A DNA stretch of 18,710 bases from CAZKTF01 sp964555565. Lineage in GTDB: Bacteria; Planctomycetota; JAJSAM01; JAKLKS01. The stretch covers positions 1 through 18,710 of the forward strand of contig CAZKTF010000049.1 of the NCBI GenBank assembly GCA_964555565.1. Reading direction: 5' to 3'. The translations under genes and the position numbers were made by a program. Numbering within the stretch: position 1 is the stretch's first letter; the number at the start of each line of letters is the position of its first letter. The notes under the pieces are model-generated. The model worked only from the letters and a program-made list of their open reading frames with translations. It was not told the DNA's origin and made no database searches. This document shows, in pieces, positions 1 through 6,781 of this stretch.

Positions 1-199
1 TCCCCGCCATGAGCCGGCTCATCGTGGGCAGGAGGAAGGCCGCCGTCTTCCCGCTCCCGGTCTCCGCGGAGCCCACGACGTCCCGCCCGGCCAGGATGGG
101 CGGGATGGCCCGCTCCTGGATCGGCGTCGGGGATTCGAATCCGAGTCGCCGCAGCGTGTCCGTGAGGGGTGGTCCGAGGCCGAGCGCGTGGAAGGGCAT
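1..199 (-). CDS. DEAD-box ATP-dependent RNA helicase, N-terminal fragment
   Basis: The first 66 codons of a DEAD-box RNA helicase, read leftwards and cut by the window edge. The translation begins MPFHALGLGPPL. It contains the Q motif GFESPTPIQ (residues 20-28), which recognises adenine, and motif I (Walker A) AETGSGKT (residues 45-52), which binds ATP. The spacing between them and the following AAFLLP stretch are typical of the RhlE/DeaD class. Such enzymes unwind short RNA duplexes in ribosome assembly or mRNA decay. The ATG at 199 fits the usual short lead before the Q motif. No Shine-Dalgarno sequence precedes it, and a -10-like TAACAT lies 11 bases upstream. The DEAD box and helicase C domain are outside the window, so the subfamily cannot be named. 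Confidence 0.93.
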   Translation of the reverse strand, partial: MPFHALGLGPPLTDTLRRLGFESPTPIQERAIPPILAGRDVVGSAETGSGKTAAFLLPTMSRLMAG

Positions 200-210
200 G
201 CGGGGGTCCG

Positions 211-216
211 ATGTTA
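211..216 (-). promoter_or_regulatory. -10-like hexamer of the helicase gene
   Basis: TAACAT on the minus strand, 11 bases before the helicase ATG, with no Shine-Dalgarno sequence between. It matches the TANNNT pattern seen before other genes here and implies a leader of only a few bases. No convincing -35 is visible. Confidence 0.4.
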
Positions 217-280
217 GGCGCCGTGCCGGAATAACCGCCGGATTCGGCCGGCCGGGGCGGCCCGGGGCGGCCCGTGCCGC

Positions 281-823
281 CTACCGGGAGGGGCCCCCGG
301 GCGTCGCCGGCCCCTTCGGCGCCCGGTCGTTCCCCTCCGGGAACCGGAAGGCGACCGGGGAGAAGGCACGGCCCTTCACCGTGATGGCCGTGAGCGAGGC
401 CTCGAAGCGGTCCGCTCCCCGGAGCTCCTTGCTGCGGCCCCGGAACTCTGACGTGTTGCCGACGGTCTCCCCGGTCAGCCTGCGGGCGACCGCCGCCAGC
501 TCGAACGTGAACGCCTGCCCGCCCGCCCGCCCCGAGAACGCGAGGGAGGGCTGCGCGACGGGAACGGGCTTCTCCGCCTCGCCGTCGAGGACGTAGGCCG
601 TGACCTCCCCGGTGGCCCGGTCGAGGACGAGCTCCACGTGCGCGAACTCCTCGCCGAGCTCGATGAGCGTGCCCCCGTGGGGGGCCGCGTGCTCGTGCCC
701 GGAGGGGGCGCCGGCGACCGCGGGTCCGGGGGCCCCCGCGGGCTCCTCCTTCCCGCAGCCGGCCGTCCACGCCCCGAGGGCCGCGAGGAGGCTCGCCGCG
801 ATCACCGGCCGGGACAGGGCCAC
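281..823 (-). CDS. His-rich lipoprotein of an ABC transporter operon
   Basis: A 180-residue protein of unknown function. The N-terminal hydrophobic segment ends in a lipobox-like TAGC (Cys23), so it is probably a lipid-anchored envelope protein. The -3 residue is Thr rather than the preferred Leu, which weakens the call slightly. After a low-complexity linker comes a His cluster (H43, H45, H49, H62) around HEHAAPHGGTLIELG, which could bind a metal. The rest looks beta-rich. The start is GTG at 823, with GGAGG five bases upstream. It lies 12 bases after the permease stop, so it is the third gene of the ABC operon. I infer an accessory periplasmic or metal-sensing partner of the transporter. 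The exact family is not recognised. Confidence 0.8.
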   Translation of the reverse strand: MALSRPVIAASLLAALGAWTAGCGKEEPAGAPGPAVAGAPSGHEHAAPHGGTLIELGEEFAHVELVLDRATGEVTAYVLDGEAEKPVPVAQPSLAFSGRAGGQAFTFELAAVARRLTGETVGNTSEFRGRSKELRGADRFEASLTAITVKGRAFSPVAFRFPEGNDRAPKGPATPGGPSR

Positions 824-835
824 GGCTGCCTCCGA

Positions 836-2104
836 TCAGGAGAGGGGGACCAGGTTCTCCGCCACGTCGGTCGCGTACGCCTTGAAGGCGGGGAGGAGAC
901 CCGCGAAGGCCCCGAGGACGACCATCCCGATCGGCGTGAGCAGGAGCGCGGGATGGAACCGGAAGACCTCCAGGACGACGCCGGTCTGCGCCCGGACGAC
1001 GACGGACGCCGCGCCGAGCAGGACGGCGTAGAAGGCGAAGCCCAGCAGGCTGCCCAGCGCGGCGATGGTCGTGGACTCGAGCACGATGACGGCGAAGATC
1101 GCCCGGCGCCCGGCCCCGAGGGCGCGCAGGATGGCGAACTCGCGGCGCCGCTCGTTCATCGTGTTGTAGATCGAGGCGAGGATCGAACCGGCCGCCACGA
1201 CGACGACGATGCAGGCCACCATCTGGAGGATGCGGTTCACCCACCCGAGCTTCTCGAAGAGCTCCGCCATGACGCGCGCGATGGGCCACGCGAGGGTGGC
1301 CACCCTCCCCTGCTGGTTGACGGTCTGCGCCAGGGACAGCCCCGCGGTCGGGCTCTTGAACTTGAGCATCACCGCGCTCACTTCCTTCGCCGCGTCGGGG
1401 ATCGCCTCCCCTTCCCGGGGGAGGTACTCCTCCCCGGTCCCCCGCAGGACGTGGCCCGTGAGCCGGAAGACCCCTTCGATGGGGATCCAGATCACGCGGT
1501 CGGAGGGGGAGTTCACGGGCTCCAGGACGCCGACGACGACGTACTCCTCCGGATGGCGCTTCTTCAGGTCGAACTCGAGACCGTGGTACGCGTTGAAGGT
1601 GGAACCCACCACCAGGCCCGTGCGCTCGGAGACCGTGTTCCCGATGACCGCCTCGCGCCGCGCCGCGTCGAAGAACCGCCCCCCCGGCTGCGCCTGGAAC
1701 CTCCGCCCGGCCCGGTACTCGAACCGCGTGAACATCTCCTCCGTCGTCCCCACGATGCGGTAGCCGTGGTAGTTGTCCCCCACCGCGTAGGGGATGGCGA
1801 GCTCGACCCGCGGGTCCGCACGGATCTCCACGTAGGCCTCCCAGGGGAGGTTTCCCGGGGAGGTCTCCAGGTGGAAGACCGTGTTCATGACGAGCTGGAG
1901 CTGGCTCCCGCGCGCCCCGAGGACGGCGTCGAAGCCCACGGGCCCGCCCGTGAAGGCGTCGTAGGTCTGCGCGCTGACGGCGAACACCGCCATCACGAGG
2001 CCGATCCCGAGCGCCACGGAGCCCACCGTGACGGCGGTCGAGAGCGCGTGCTGGCGCAGGCTCCGCCGGACGATCATGAGGAGGTCCGCCAGGCGCGCGA
2101 TCAC
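836..2104 (-). CDS. ABC transporter permease, MacB/FtsX type
   Basis: A 422-residue inner-membrane permease with the four-helix MacB/LolC plan. One transmembrane helix lies near residues 21-42, followed by a large periplasmic domain (about 45-285) of MacB_PCD type. Three C-terminal helices follow (about 292-313, 336-368 and 385-408). The cytoplasmic loop NERRREFAILRALGAGR (about 317-333) and the ending LLPAFKAYATD are hallmarks of the family, which moves substrates from membrane or periplasm rather than across the inner membrane. The start is taken as GTG at 2104, whose GTGA overlaps the ATPase stop, giving translational coupling. Reading on in frame to 3031 would add 309 residues that are only a shadow of the ATPase gene. 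The substrate is unknown; no MacA-like adaptor is adjacent. Confidence 0.92.
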   Translation of the reverse strand: MIARLADLLMIVRRSLRQHALSTAVTVGSVALGIGLVMAVFAVSAQTYDAFTGGPVGFDAVLGARGSQLQLVMNTVFHLETSPGNLPWEAYVEIRADPRVELAIPYAVGDNYHGYRIVGTTEEMFTRFEYRAGRRFQAQPGGRFFDAARREAVIGNTVSERTGLVVGSTFNAYHGLEFDLKKRHPEEYVVVGVLEPVNSPSDRVIWIPIEGVFRLTGHVLRGTGEEYLPREGEAIPDAAKEVSAVMLKFKSPTAGLSLAQTVNQQGRVATLAWPIARVMAELFEKLGWVNRILQMVACIVVVVAAGSILASIYNTMNERRREFAILRALGAGRRAIFAVIVLESTTIAALGSLLGFAFYAVLLGAASVVVRAQTGVVLEVFRFHPALLLTPIGMVVLGAFAGLLPAFKAYATDVAENLVPLS

Positions 2105-2811
2105 GGCCGGCCTCCCCCCCCGCCCGGCGCCGGCCTCTTCGGCCCCCGCGCCGCCCGGTTGATGTCCTCGAGGCGGAGCACGGTCTCGAACTGCCCGAGG
2201 ACCTCGCGGTCGTGGCTCACGAGGAGGAGCGCCGCCCCGTGGTCGCGGCAGGCCCCGCGGATGAGCGCGAGCGCGTCGGCGGCCGAGGACGCGTCGAGGT
2301 TCCCCGTGGGCTCGTCGGCGAGCACGAGCCGGGGCCGGTTGGCGAGCGCCCGGGCCAGGGCGACCCGCTGCTGCTGCCCGACGGAGAGCTGCCCCGGGCG
2401 GAACCGGAGCCGCTCCCCCAGGCCGAGTTCCCGGAGCAGCCCCTCGGCCACCGCGAGGTCGCGGCCGGGCCCGAACATCATCCCCAGGAGCACGTTCTCC
2501 AGAGCCGTGTAGCCCTGGAGGAGGTTGAAGGTCTGGAAGACGTAGCCGACGTGGCGGGCGCGGAACGCGTCCCGCGCCGCCTCCGGGAGCGCCGCCAGGT
2601 CCAGGCCGGCGATGCGCACCGCCCCGGCGTCCGGCCGGAGGATCCCGGCGATCACGTGGAGCAGGGTCGTCTTGCCCGACCCGCTCCGGCCCTCGAGCGC
2701 GACCTGCGCCCCCTCCTCGAGGAGCATCTCCGGGATGTCCAGCACGGCGTGCTCCTCCCCGTCCGGGGAGCGGAACGACTTCCTGAGATCGCGGACTTCG
2801 AGCAGGGCCAT
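2101..2811 (-). CDS. ABC transporter ATP-binding protein, MacB/LolD type
   Basis: A 236-residue cytoplasmic ATPase that powers the neighbouring permease. Visible motifs are Walker A GRSGSGKTT (41-49), Q-loop Gln93, signature LSVGQQQR (142-149), Walker B LVLADE with Glu167, D-loop around NLD (171-173) and switch His200. The signature has Val in place of the second residue Gly of LSGGQ. The ATG at 2811 starts directly with the conserved MALLEVRDLRKSF and has GGAG seven bases upstream. An in-frame extension to 3084 exists, but it carries no domain and starts upstream of the best promoter candidate. It is the first gene of an ATPase-permease-lipoprotein operon. The LolD/MacB class is clear; whether it exports a lipid, lipoprotein or metal complex is not. 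Confidence 0.95.
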   Translation of the reverse strand: MALLEVRDLRKSFRSPDGEEHAVLDIPEMLLEEGAQVALEGRSGSGKTTLLHVIAGILRPDAGAVRIAGLDLAALPEAARDAFRARHVGYVFQTFNLLQGYTALENVLLGMMFGPGRDLAVAEGLLRELGLGERLRFRPGQLSVGQQQRVALARALANRPRLVLADEPTGNLDASSAADALALIRGACRDHGAALLLVSHDREVLGQFETVLRLEDINRAARGPKRPAPGGGGGRP

Positions 2812-2969
2812 GAGGGGACTCCGGCGCGATGCGGCGACGGCCGCGGCGGGGATCAGGGACGCAAGGTCCGCCCCGGGCGCGGCGGACCGCGGCGCGCCGG
2901 CGGGCGGGGGACGGCCCGGGGGGATCGCGGTCGAGGCGGGCCGAACCGCGGTCCCGACCGCATCGGTCC

Positions 2970-3000
2970 ATTCTACGGACGGGGACGCGGCGACGGGCAA
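2970..3000 (-). promoter_or_regulatory. Promoter candidate of the ABC transporter operon
   Basis: On the minus strand, TAGAAT (2975-2970) matches five of six bases of the -10 consensus. TTGCCC (3000-2995) could be a -35, but the spacer is 19 bases, longer than ideal. Transcription from here would give a leader of about 150 bases before the ATPase ATG and would exclude the longer ATPase starts. Confidence 0.45.
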
Positions 3001-3079
3001 CGAAGTCATCCCCCGGGTCCCCGCGGACCACGGCCGGTCGTGCGCGGCGCCGTTCATGGGGCGTTCACCCGGCCGCCCG

Positions 3080-3085
3080 TACACT
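3080..3085 (+). promoter_or_regulatory. -10-like hexamer upstream of the gene at 3129
   Basis: TACACT, identical to the hexamer before tilS. It ends five bases before an ATG at 3091 and 43 bases before the main start at 3129. No clear -35 is visible. Confidence 0.45.
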
Positions 3086-3090
3086 CCCGC

Positions 3091-3132
3091 ATGCGCCCGT
3101 CGTCCGGGGCAGAGGGAGGCCCTCCGCGATGA
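3091..3132 (+). other. Possible 13-codon leader ORF coupled to the next gene
   Basis: An ATG lies five bases after the TACACT hexamer and opens a 13-codon frame (MRPSSGAEGGPPR). Its TGA stop overlaps the ATG of the 3129 gene as ATGA. The hexamer-to-start spacing resembles the leaderless genes elsewhere in the window. It could be a leader peptide that delivers ribosomes to the main start, or a chance frame in GC-rich DNA. Confidence 0.25.
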
Positions 3133-4205
3133 GAGAGTCCTCGAGGCTCGCCCCCGCGCTCGCCCTCGCCGCGGCGGTCGCCGCGGCCGTCGCCTACGTC
3201 ACGGCGCGCGCCGTGGCCCCCGGGACGGGGGACGGGGACCGCGGGCCCGGGGAAGCGCTCGTCGCCCGCGTCGAGAGGCTGGAGCGGGCCCTGGAAGGGC
3301 TCGGCACGGCGCGGGGCCGGGACGAACTCGCGCTCCTCGGCCGCATCGAGGCCCTCGAGGCGCGCCTCGCCGGGGCCCCCGGCGTACCCTCCGGCCCGGG
3401 AGCCGCGGGCGCGGGGAAGACGGACCCGGACCGCCCCGAGGCCGTCGCGGCGGGAGCCGACGAGAAGCTCCGCCAGGAAGTCGCCGTCGGCCTGACCACC
3501 GAGCCGGCCTCGAGCGATCACCGGGCGGCGCTCCGGCGCCTCGCCGAACACCTGGTGAAGAGCGCCGGGCCGCCCCTGTCCGAGAAGGAGTTTGCCTGGG
3601 CTGCGGGGCTCCTCGATCGGGAGGCCCGCCGCGGGCGGATCACGCCCCAGGAGGCCGCCGAACTGGCCCCGATGCTGGCCGCGCTCCCGGTCGGCCACGC
3701 GGCGCGTCCCGCGATCGCGAAGGCCGTGGCGATCGGATGGGGTCGGGACGAGCGCCTCGGCGGGTTCCTCGCGCAGTTCGCCGCCAACGCGGAGCCCTCG
3801 CTGCACCAGGGCATCCTCGCGGTCCTCGACGACGAGCACCCCGGCCCCGCCTTCAGCGAGTACGTGATCCGCCTCGTCCGCGAAGAGCGGGATCCGGCGG
3901 TCCTCGCGGTCGCCCTGGGCCTCGACCGCATCGAGGCCGCGGCGACCGCGGCGGTCGCCCCGCGCCTCGTGCAGGCGATCGAGGCGCGCGTCCTCGACGG
4001 CACCCTGGACGCGGCCACCCGGGCCCGGGCCGGCCTGGCCATCGCCGTGGCGTGCCTGCGCGCGCCCGAGACGGGAGTGGCGACGCTGCGCCGGCTGGCC
4101 GACGCGGAGACGGACGCCCGGATCGCGGAGAAGTACCGCCAGGCGGCCGCCGCGCTCCAGGAGGGCGACGCGACGCTCAAGTCCCTCGAGCGCATCTTCC
4201 AGTAG
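3129..4205 (+). CDS. Membrane-anchored helical repeat protein of unknown function
   Basis: A 358-residue protein that I do not recognise as a named family. Residues 8-30 form one hydrophobic Ala/Val-rich segment, probably an N-terminal anchor or uncleaved signal. Residues about 42-82 have a heptad-like Leu/Glu/Arg pattern suggesting a short coiled coil. A Gly/Pro/Ala linker follows, and from about residue 115 the rest is helical with HEAT-like spacing (for example AALRRLAEHLV, GLDRIEAAATAA, GVATLRRLADAE). Such folds commonly act as scaffolds. The ATG at 3129 has GGGAGG nine bases upstream. It stands alone, convergent with the DUF1508 gene. No catalytic motif is visible. Confidence 0.8.
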   Translation: MRESSRLAPALALAAAVAAAVAYVTARAVAPGTGDGDRGPGEALVARVERLERALEGLGTARGRDELALLGRIEALEARLAGAPGVPSGPGAAGAGKTDPDRPEAVAAGADEKLRQEVAVGLTTEPASSDHRAALRRLAEHLVKSAGPPLSEKEFAWAAGLLDREARRGRITPQEAAELAPMLAALPVGHAARPAIAKAVAIGWGRDERLGGFLAQFAANAEPSLHQGILAVLDDEHPGPAFSEYVIRLVREERDPAVLAVALGLDRIEAAATAAVAPRLVQAIEARVLDGTLDAATRARAGLAIAVACLRAPETGVATLRRLADAETDARIAEKYRQAAAALQEGDATLKSLERIFQ

Positions 4206-4235
4206 GACCGAGGTGCCGCGGGGCGGAGACGAGAA

Positions 4236-4301
4236 CGGCGGGCCCCGCGAAGGGACCCGCCGTCGTGACCCGGCCATCGGCGGTTGCGACGCCGCCGACG
4301 G
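4236..4301. terminator. Two tandem hairpins between convergent genes
   Basis: First hairpin: CGGCGGGCCCC (4236-4246) pairs with GGGACCCGCCG (4252-4262) with one mismatch around a GCGAA loop. Second: 4274-4283 pairs with 4292-4301 with one mismatch and an eight-base loop. They lie between the stops at 4205 and 4314. Neither has a real U-tract, although TTCTC follows the first one on the minus strand. Probably a bidirectional terminator. Confidence 0.55.
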
Positions 4302-4313
4302 TGCGACTCCGGA

Positions 4314-4613
4314 CTACCTGTTCGGGGGGAACGTCCGGGCGGCGGGAGTCCCCGTCCCCTGGGCGGCCTTGCGCGGCGCGGCGGCCGTGGCGGCGACGCC
4401 GGGCGCACCGAGCGCCTTGCCCCCGGCCTTCGACTTGACCTTGTGCGTCACCGCGGCTCCGGCGATGTCCCTCTGCAGGAGGCTCAGGGCCTGGAGGCAG
4501 TCCTCCTTGCGACCGTAGCCCTCGCTCGACTTCGCGACGACCTGGTCGTTGGACGCCTTGAACCTCCAGCGGAACTGCTCGTGCTTGTCGGTATAGACCG
4601 TGAACTTCGCCAT
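4314..4613 (-). CDS. DUF1508 (YegP-like) small protein
   Basis: A 99-residue protein whose first ~55 residues match the DUF1508/YegP fold. The pattern KFTVYTDKHEQFRWRFKASN, then SSEGYGRKEDC and a helix ending in a run before AGAAV, is the single-domain form of this small alpha/beta family. The function is unknown; members are often linked to stress. The last ~40 residues are an Ala/Gly/Pro/Lys-rich tail with no family counterpart, probably disordered and basic. The ATG at 4613 has GAGGAGG seven bases upstream. It is monocistronic, with a hairpin pair just after its stop. A TAGAGT hexamer at 4743-4738 (minus) is a weak promoter candidate. Confidence 0.88.
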   Translation of the reverse strand: MAKFTVYTDKHEQFRWRFKASNDQVVAKSSEGYGRKEDCLQALSLLQRDIAGAAVTHKVKSKAGGKALGAPGVAATAAAPRKAAQGTGTPAARTFPPNR

Positions 4614-4833
4614 GTACGTCCCTCCTCGTCACTTCGGCGGCTCGGAAGATGCGCCCCGGACGCAGGAGGCCGCCGAGATACGAACGGGGACGATGGGCCA
4701 GGACCGGAGCCGCCGCCCCTGACCCCAAGACACATACACTCTACCCCTTCGGGGGCCGATCCCCCCCTTCTTCGCCCCTACTCGCGGACCCCGGTCCGGC
4801 GGGCCGGGGGGGCGGGAGGAAGCCTACGACAGC

Positions 4834-4856
4834 GCGTGGATCCCCGGCGTGGATCC
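4834..4856. repeat. Direct repeat of a 10-mer upstream of the cupin gene
   Basis: GCGTGGATCC occurs at 4834-4843 and again at 4847-4856, a 13-base period. It lies about 80-100 bases before the cupin -10 candidate. Each copy contains the palindrome GGATCC. It could be a regulator site or chance. Confidence 0.4.
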
Positions 4857-4932
4857 GGGCGTACCCCCCCCTCCCCGCGCGGCCCCCGGGGGTACCGCGG
4901 ACGCCGGGTTCCCGTCCCCCGGGATTCGGCGC

Positions 4933-4959
4933 TACGCTCTGTTCCTCCAGCGAAGGAGG
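4933..4959 (+). promoter_or_regulatory. -10 hexamer and Shine-Dalgarno of the cupin gene
   Basis: TACGCT (4933-4938) is followed by AAGGAGG (4953-4959), five bases before the ATG at 4965. This is the leadered type of start, with a full Shine-Dalgarno sequence. No good -35 is visible. Confidence 0.5.
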
Positions 4960-4964
4960 CCGCG

Positions 4965-5330
4965 ATGGCGACGCCCTACTCGATCCGCACCGACGTGCTG
5001 CACGGGCCGCGGGAGGTCGTGGACGTGGGCGCCCTCGCGGGCTCCCGGCCCGACAACTGGTGGAACCAGACCCTCTGCCGCGTGAACGAGAGCGTGGTGC
5101 GCCTGGGGGTCTTCGAGGGGGAGTTCCACTGGCACAGGCACGACCGGGAGGACGAGTTCTTCTACGTGGTCGAGGGGCGGCTCTTCGTGGACCTCGAGGA
5201 CTCGACCGCCGTACTCGGCCCGCGGCAGGGCTTCGTCGTCCCGAAGGGCGCCCTCCACCGCACGCGGGCCCCCGCCCGGACGATCGTCCTCATGGTCGAG
5301 GCGGCCACGGTCACGCCGACGGGAGACTGA
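4965..5330 (+). CDS. Small cupin-domain protein
   Basis: A 121-residue single-domain cupin, probably cytoplasmic because no signal is present. The first motif is HWHRHDREDE (residues 55-64) followed by FFYVVEG, with H55, H57 and/or H59 and an acidic residue as likely metal ligands. The second motif is GFVVPKGALHRTRA with H98 as the last ligand. The length fits the mannose-6-phosphate-isomerase-like or RmlC-like small cupins that bind a metal in a beta barrel. Substrate and reaction cannot be inferred. The ATG at 4965 follows a near-perfect AAGGAGG. It may share a transcript with the propeller gene 102 bases downstream, but that gene has its own -10 candidate. Confidence 0.92.
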   Translation: MATPYSIRTDVLHGPREVVDVGALAGSRPDNWWNQTLCRVNESVVRLGVFEGEFHWHRHDREDEFFYVVEGRLFVDLEDSTAVLGPRQGFVVPKGALHRTRAPARTIVLMVEAATVTPTGD

Positions 5331-5353
5331 CCCCGCGGGGGGCGCCGGAAGTC

Positions 5354-5369
5354 GGGCGGGCATCCGCCC
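5354..5369 (+). terminator. Hairpin after the cupin gene
   Basis: GGGCGG (5354-5359) and CCGCCC (5364-5369) form a six-pair stem with a GCAT loop, 23 bases after the cupin stop. No U-tract follows. Similar stems arise easily in this GC-rich DNA. Confidence 0.3.
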
Positions 5370-5381
5370 CGCTCCGCGATG

Positions 5382-5387
5382 TATGCT
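5382..5387 (+). promoter_or_regulatory. -10-like hexamer of the propeller gene
   Basis: TATGCT, 45 bases before the ATG at 5433, which has GGAGG (5423-5427) five bases upstream. An ATG at 5379 overlaps this hexamer and is therefore not the likely start. Confidence 0.4.
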
Positions 5388-5432
5388 CCTCCCTCGGCCG
5401 CGGGCGCCGGAGGACCGGGAACGGAGGACTCG

Positions 5433-6779
5433 ATGCCTGACCGCAGACCCGGGAGGGCTCGCCCCGGGGGCGCGCCCCTCGCCGCCGTCGCGTTCCCGTC
5501 CTTCCTGCTCGTCCTCGCCGCCGCCGCCGCGCCGGCGGGGTCGAGGGGCCCCGTCCTGGTCAGCGTGGACGTCGATGGCAACGACGGCAACGGCAACTCC
5601 TACCTGGGCGCGGTGACGCCGAACGGGAGGTTCGTCGCGTTCCACGGTAACGCGGACGACCTCGTTCCCGGCGATGGGAACGACACCCACGACGTCTTCG
5701 TGCGGGACCTTCGGGCCGGGACCACGAGCCGCGTCTCGGTCGCGACGGACGGGACCGAGGGGAACGGCGTCTCGTCCAGTCCCTCCCTCTCCGCCAACGG
5801 GCGCTTCGTGGTGTTCCAGTCCAGCGCGTCGAACCTCGTCTCTCCCGACGCGAACGGCAGCGTCCGCGACATCCTCATGCACGACCGGAAGACCGGGGAA
5901 ACGACGCGGGTCTCCGATGCGACCGACGGCACCCAGGGCTCGGGGAGCTCCTACGTATCCGGGGCGTCGATCTCGGCGAACGGCCGCTGGGTCACCTTCT
6001 CGTCCATCTCCCCGGAGCTCCAGGGGGACGGCGGGAACACCGCGTACCAGGTGTTCGTCCACGACCGGAAGACCGGGGAGACGCGGCGCGTGTCGGGGTC
6101 CCCCGCCGGGGGCCCGGCCGACGCGGACTGCGAGACCCCGTCCCTCTCCTCCAGCGGCCGGTCCGCCGTGTTCTACTCCGCGGCCGGGAACCTCGGCGCC
6201 GACCCCGGGAACGGCTCGTCGCAGGTCTTCCTGCACGACCTGCGCACCGGCACGACGATCCGCGTCTCGGAGGACACCGCGGGGAACCCGGGGATCGGCG
6301 AGTCCGTCGATCCGGTCGTGACCCCGAACGGGCGGCTCGTCGCGTTCCAGTCCGACGCGGGCAACCTCCTCGTCGGGGACACGAACGGCGTCGCGGACGT
6401 GTTCGTCCGCGACCTCCGCACGGGCGAGACCCGGAGGGTTTCCGTCACCTCGGACGGCGCCGAGGTCGGCGGCAGAAGCTCTTCGCCCGCGCTATCCTCC
6501 AGCGGCCGGCGGGTGGCCTTCAACTCCTTCGCGACCGACCTCGTCCCGGGGGATACGAACGGTGTCGGCGACGTGTTCCTGTCCGATCTCCAGACCGGCG
6601 CGATCCGGTTCCTCTCGGCGGACGCCCAGGGAACGGTGGGCAACGGGAACTCCTCCCTGTACGCCCCCTCGCTCTCCTCCAACGGGAAGTTCCTCGTGTT
6701 CTACTCCGAGGCCACGAACCTGGTGACCCCCGACGGGAACGGCAACAACTCCGACGTCTTCCTCCTGGACCTGAGGTAG
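5433..6779 (+). CDS. Exported seven-bladed PD40/TolB-like beta-propeller protein
   Basis: A 448-residue protein with a long basic-plus-hydrophobic signal peptide (cleavage near residue 36) and nothing but propeller after it. Seven copies of a 56-60-residue unit follow the pattern SxNGRxVxFxSxAxNL, then DVFVRDLxTGxTxRVS. The N-terminal LVSVDVDGNDGNGNS resembles the end of a unit, and the last unit stops at DVFLLDLR, so the first strands probably complete the last blade (velcro closure). Motifs such as GDGND and GDTNG between strands may bind calcium. Such TolB/WD40-like proteins act in the periplasm or outside the cell, usually as binding scaffolds. No enzyme domain is attached. The start at 5433 is chosen for its Shine-Dalgarno sequence and signal peptide. 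Confidence 0.92.
   Translation: MPDRRPGRARPGGAPLAAVAFPSFLLVLAAAAAPAGSRGPVLVSVDVDGNDGNGNSYLGAVTPNGRFVAFHGNADDLVPGDGNDTHDVFVRDLRAGTTSRVSVATDGTEGNGVSSSPSLSANGRFVVFQSSASNLVSPDANGSVRDILMHDRKTGETTRVSDATDGTQGSGSSYVSGASISANGRWVTFSSISPELQGDGGNTAYQVFVHDRKTGETRRVSGSPAGGPADADCETPSLSSSGRSAVFYSAAGNLGADPGNGSSQVFLHDLRTGTTIRVSEDTAGNPGIGESVDPVVTPNGRLVAFQSDAGNLLVGDTNGVADVFVRDLRTGETRRVSVTSDGAEVGGRSSSPALSSSGRRVAFNSFATDLVPGDTNGVGDVFLSDLQTGAIRFLSADAQGTVGNGNSSLYAPSLSSNGKFLVFYSEATNLVTPDGNGNNSDVFLLDLR
5880..6079 (+). repeat. Direct DNA repeat between propeller blades
   Basis: The 20-mer CACGACCGGAAGACCGGGGA occurs at 5880-5899 and at 6060-6079, exactly 180 bases (60 codons) apart. It encodes HDRKTGE in consecutive blades. 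This points to recent duplication or gene conversion of a blade, since the other blades differ at the DNA level. Confidence 0.7.
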
Positions 6780-6781
6780 GG

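Larger units (their letters stand above)
2812..3128. other. Divergent intergenic region
   Basis: About 317 bases between the leftward ABC operon and the rightward gene at 3129. It holds one promoter candidate for each side (2970-3000 minus, 3080-3085 plus) and a possible 13-codon leader ORF (3091-3132). No other gene is supported. Open frames continuing from the ATPase and permease frames lack recognisable protein features. Confidence 0.6.
4614..4964. other. Divergent intergenic region
   Basis: About 350 bases between the DUF1508 gene and the cupin. It holds the Shine-Dalgarno sequences of both genes, the cupin -10 candidate, a weak minus-strand hexamer (4738-4743) and a direct repeat (4834-4856). 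It is C/G-homopolymer rich and no protein-coding frame in it looks real. Confidence 0.55.

Noticed and set aside
254..273. Tandem 10-base repeat GGGGCGGCCC twice after the lipoprotein gene
   Set aside because: Low-complexity G/C sequence of a kind common in this window. It might help termination but gives no specific signal.
638..2512. Plus-strand open frame of 624 codons
   Set aside because: Antisense to the lipoprotein and ABC permease and ATPase genes, with no domain and biased composition.
2812..3084. N-terminal extension of the ABC ATPase to an ATG at 3084
   Set aside because: The extra 91 residues have no domain, the family begins at 2811 with a Shine-Dalgarno site, and the best promoter lies downstream of 3084 in the reading direction.
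2612..4438. Plus-strand open frame of 608 codons across three genes
   Set aside because: It overlaps the ATPase, the 3129 gene and the DUF1508 gene in a different frame or strand, and reads as Arg/Gly/Pro low complexity.
4735..4740. Plus-strand TACACT hexamer
   Set aside because: No start codon or plausible gene follows within the distance seen for the other hexamers; the cupin has a nearer candidate.
4284..4964. Upstream extension of the cupin frame
   Set aside because: It runs antisense through the DUF1508 gene and non-coding DNA. The ATG at 4965 has a near-perfect Shine-Dalgarno site.
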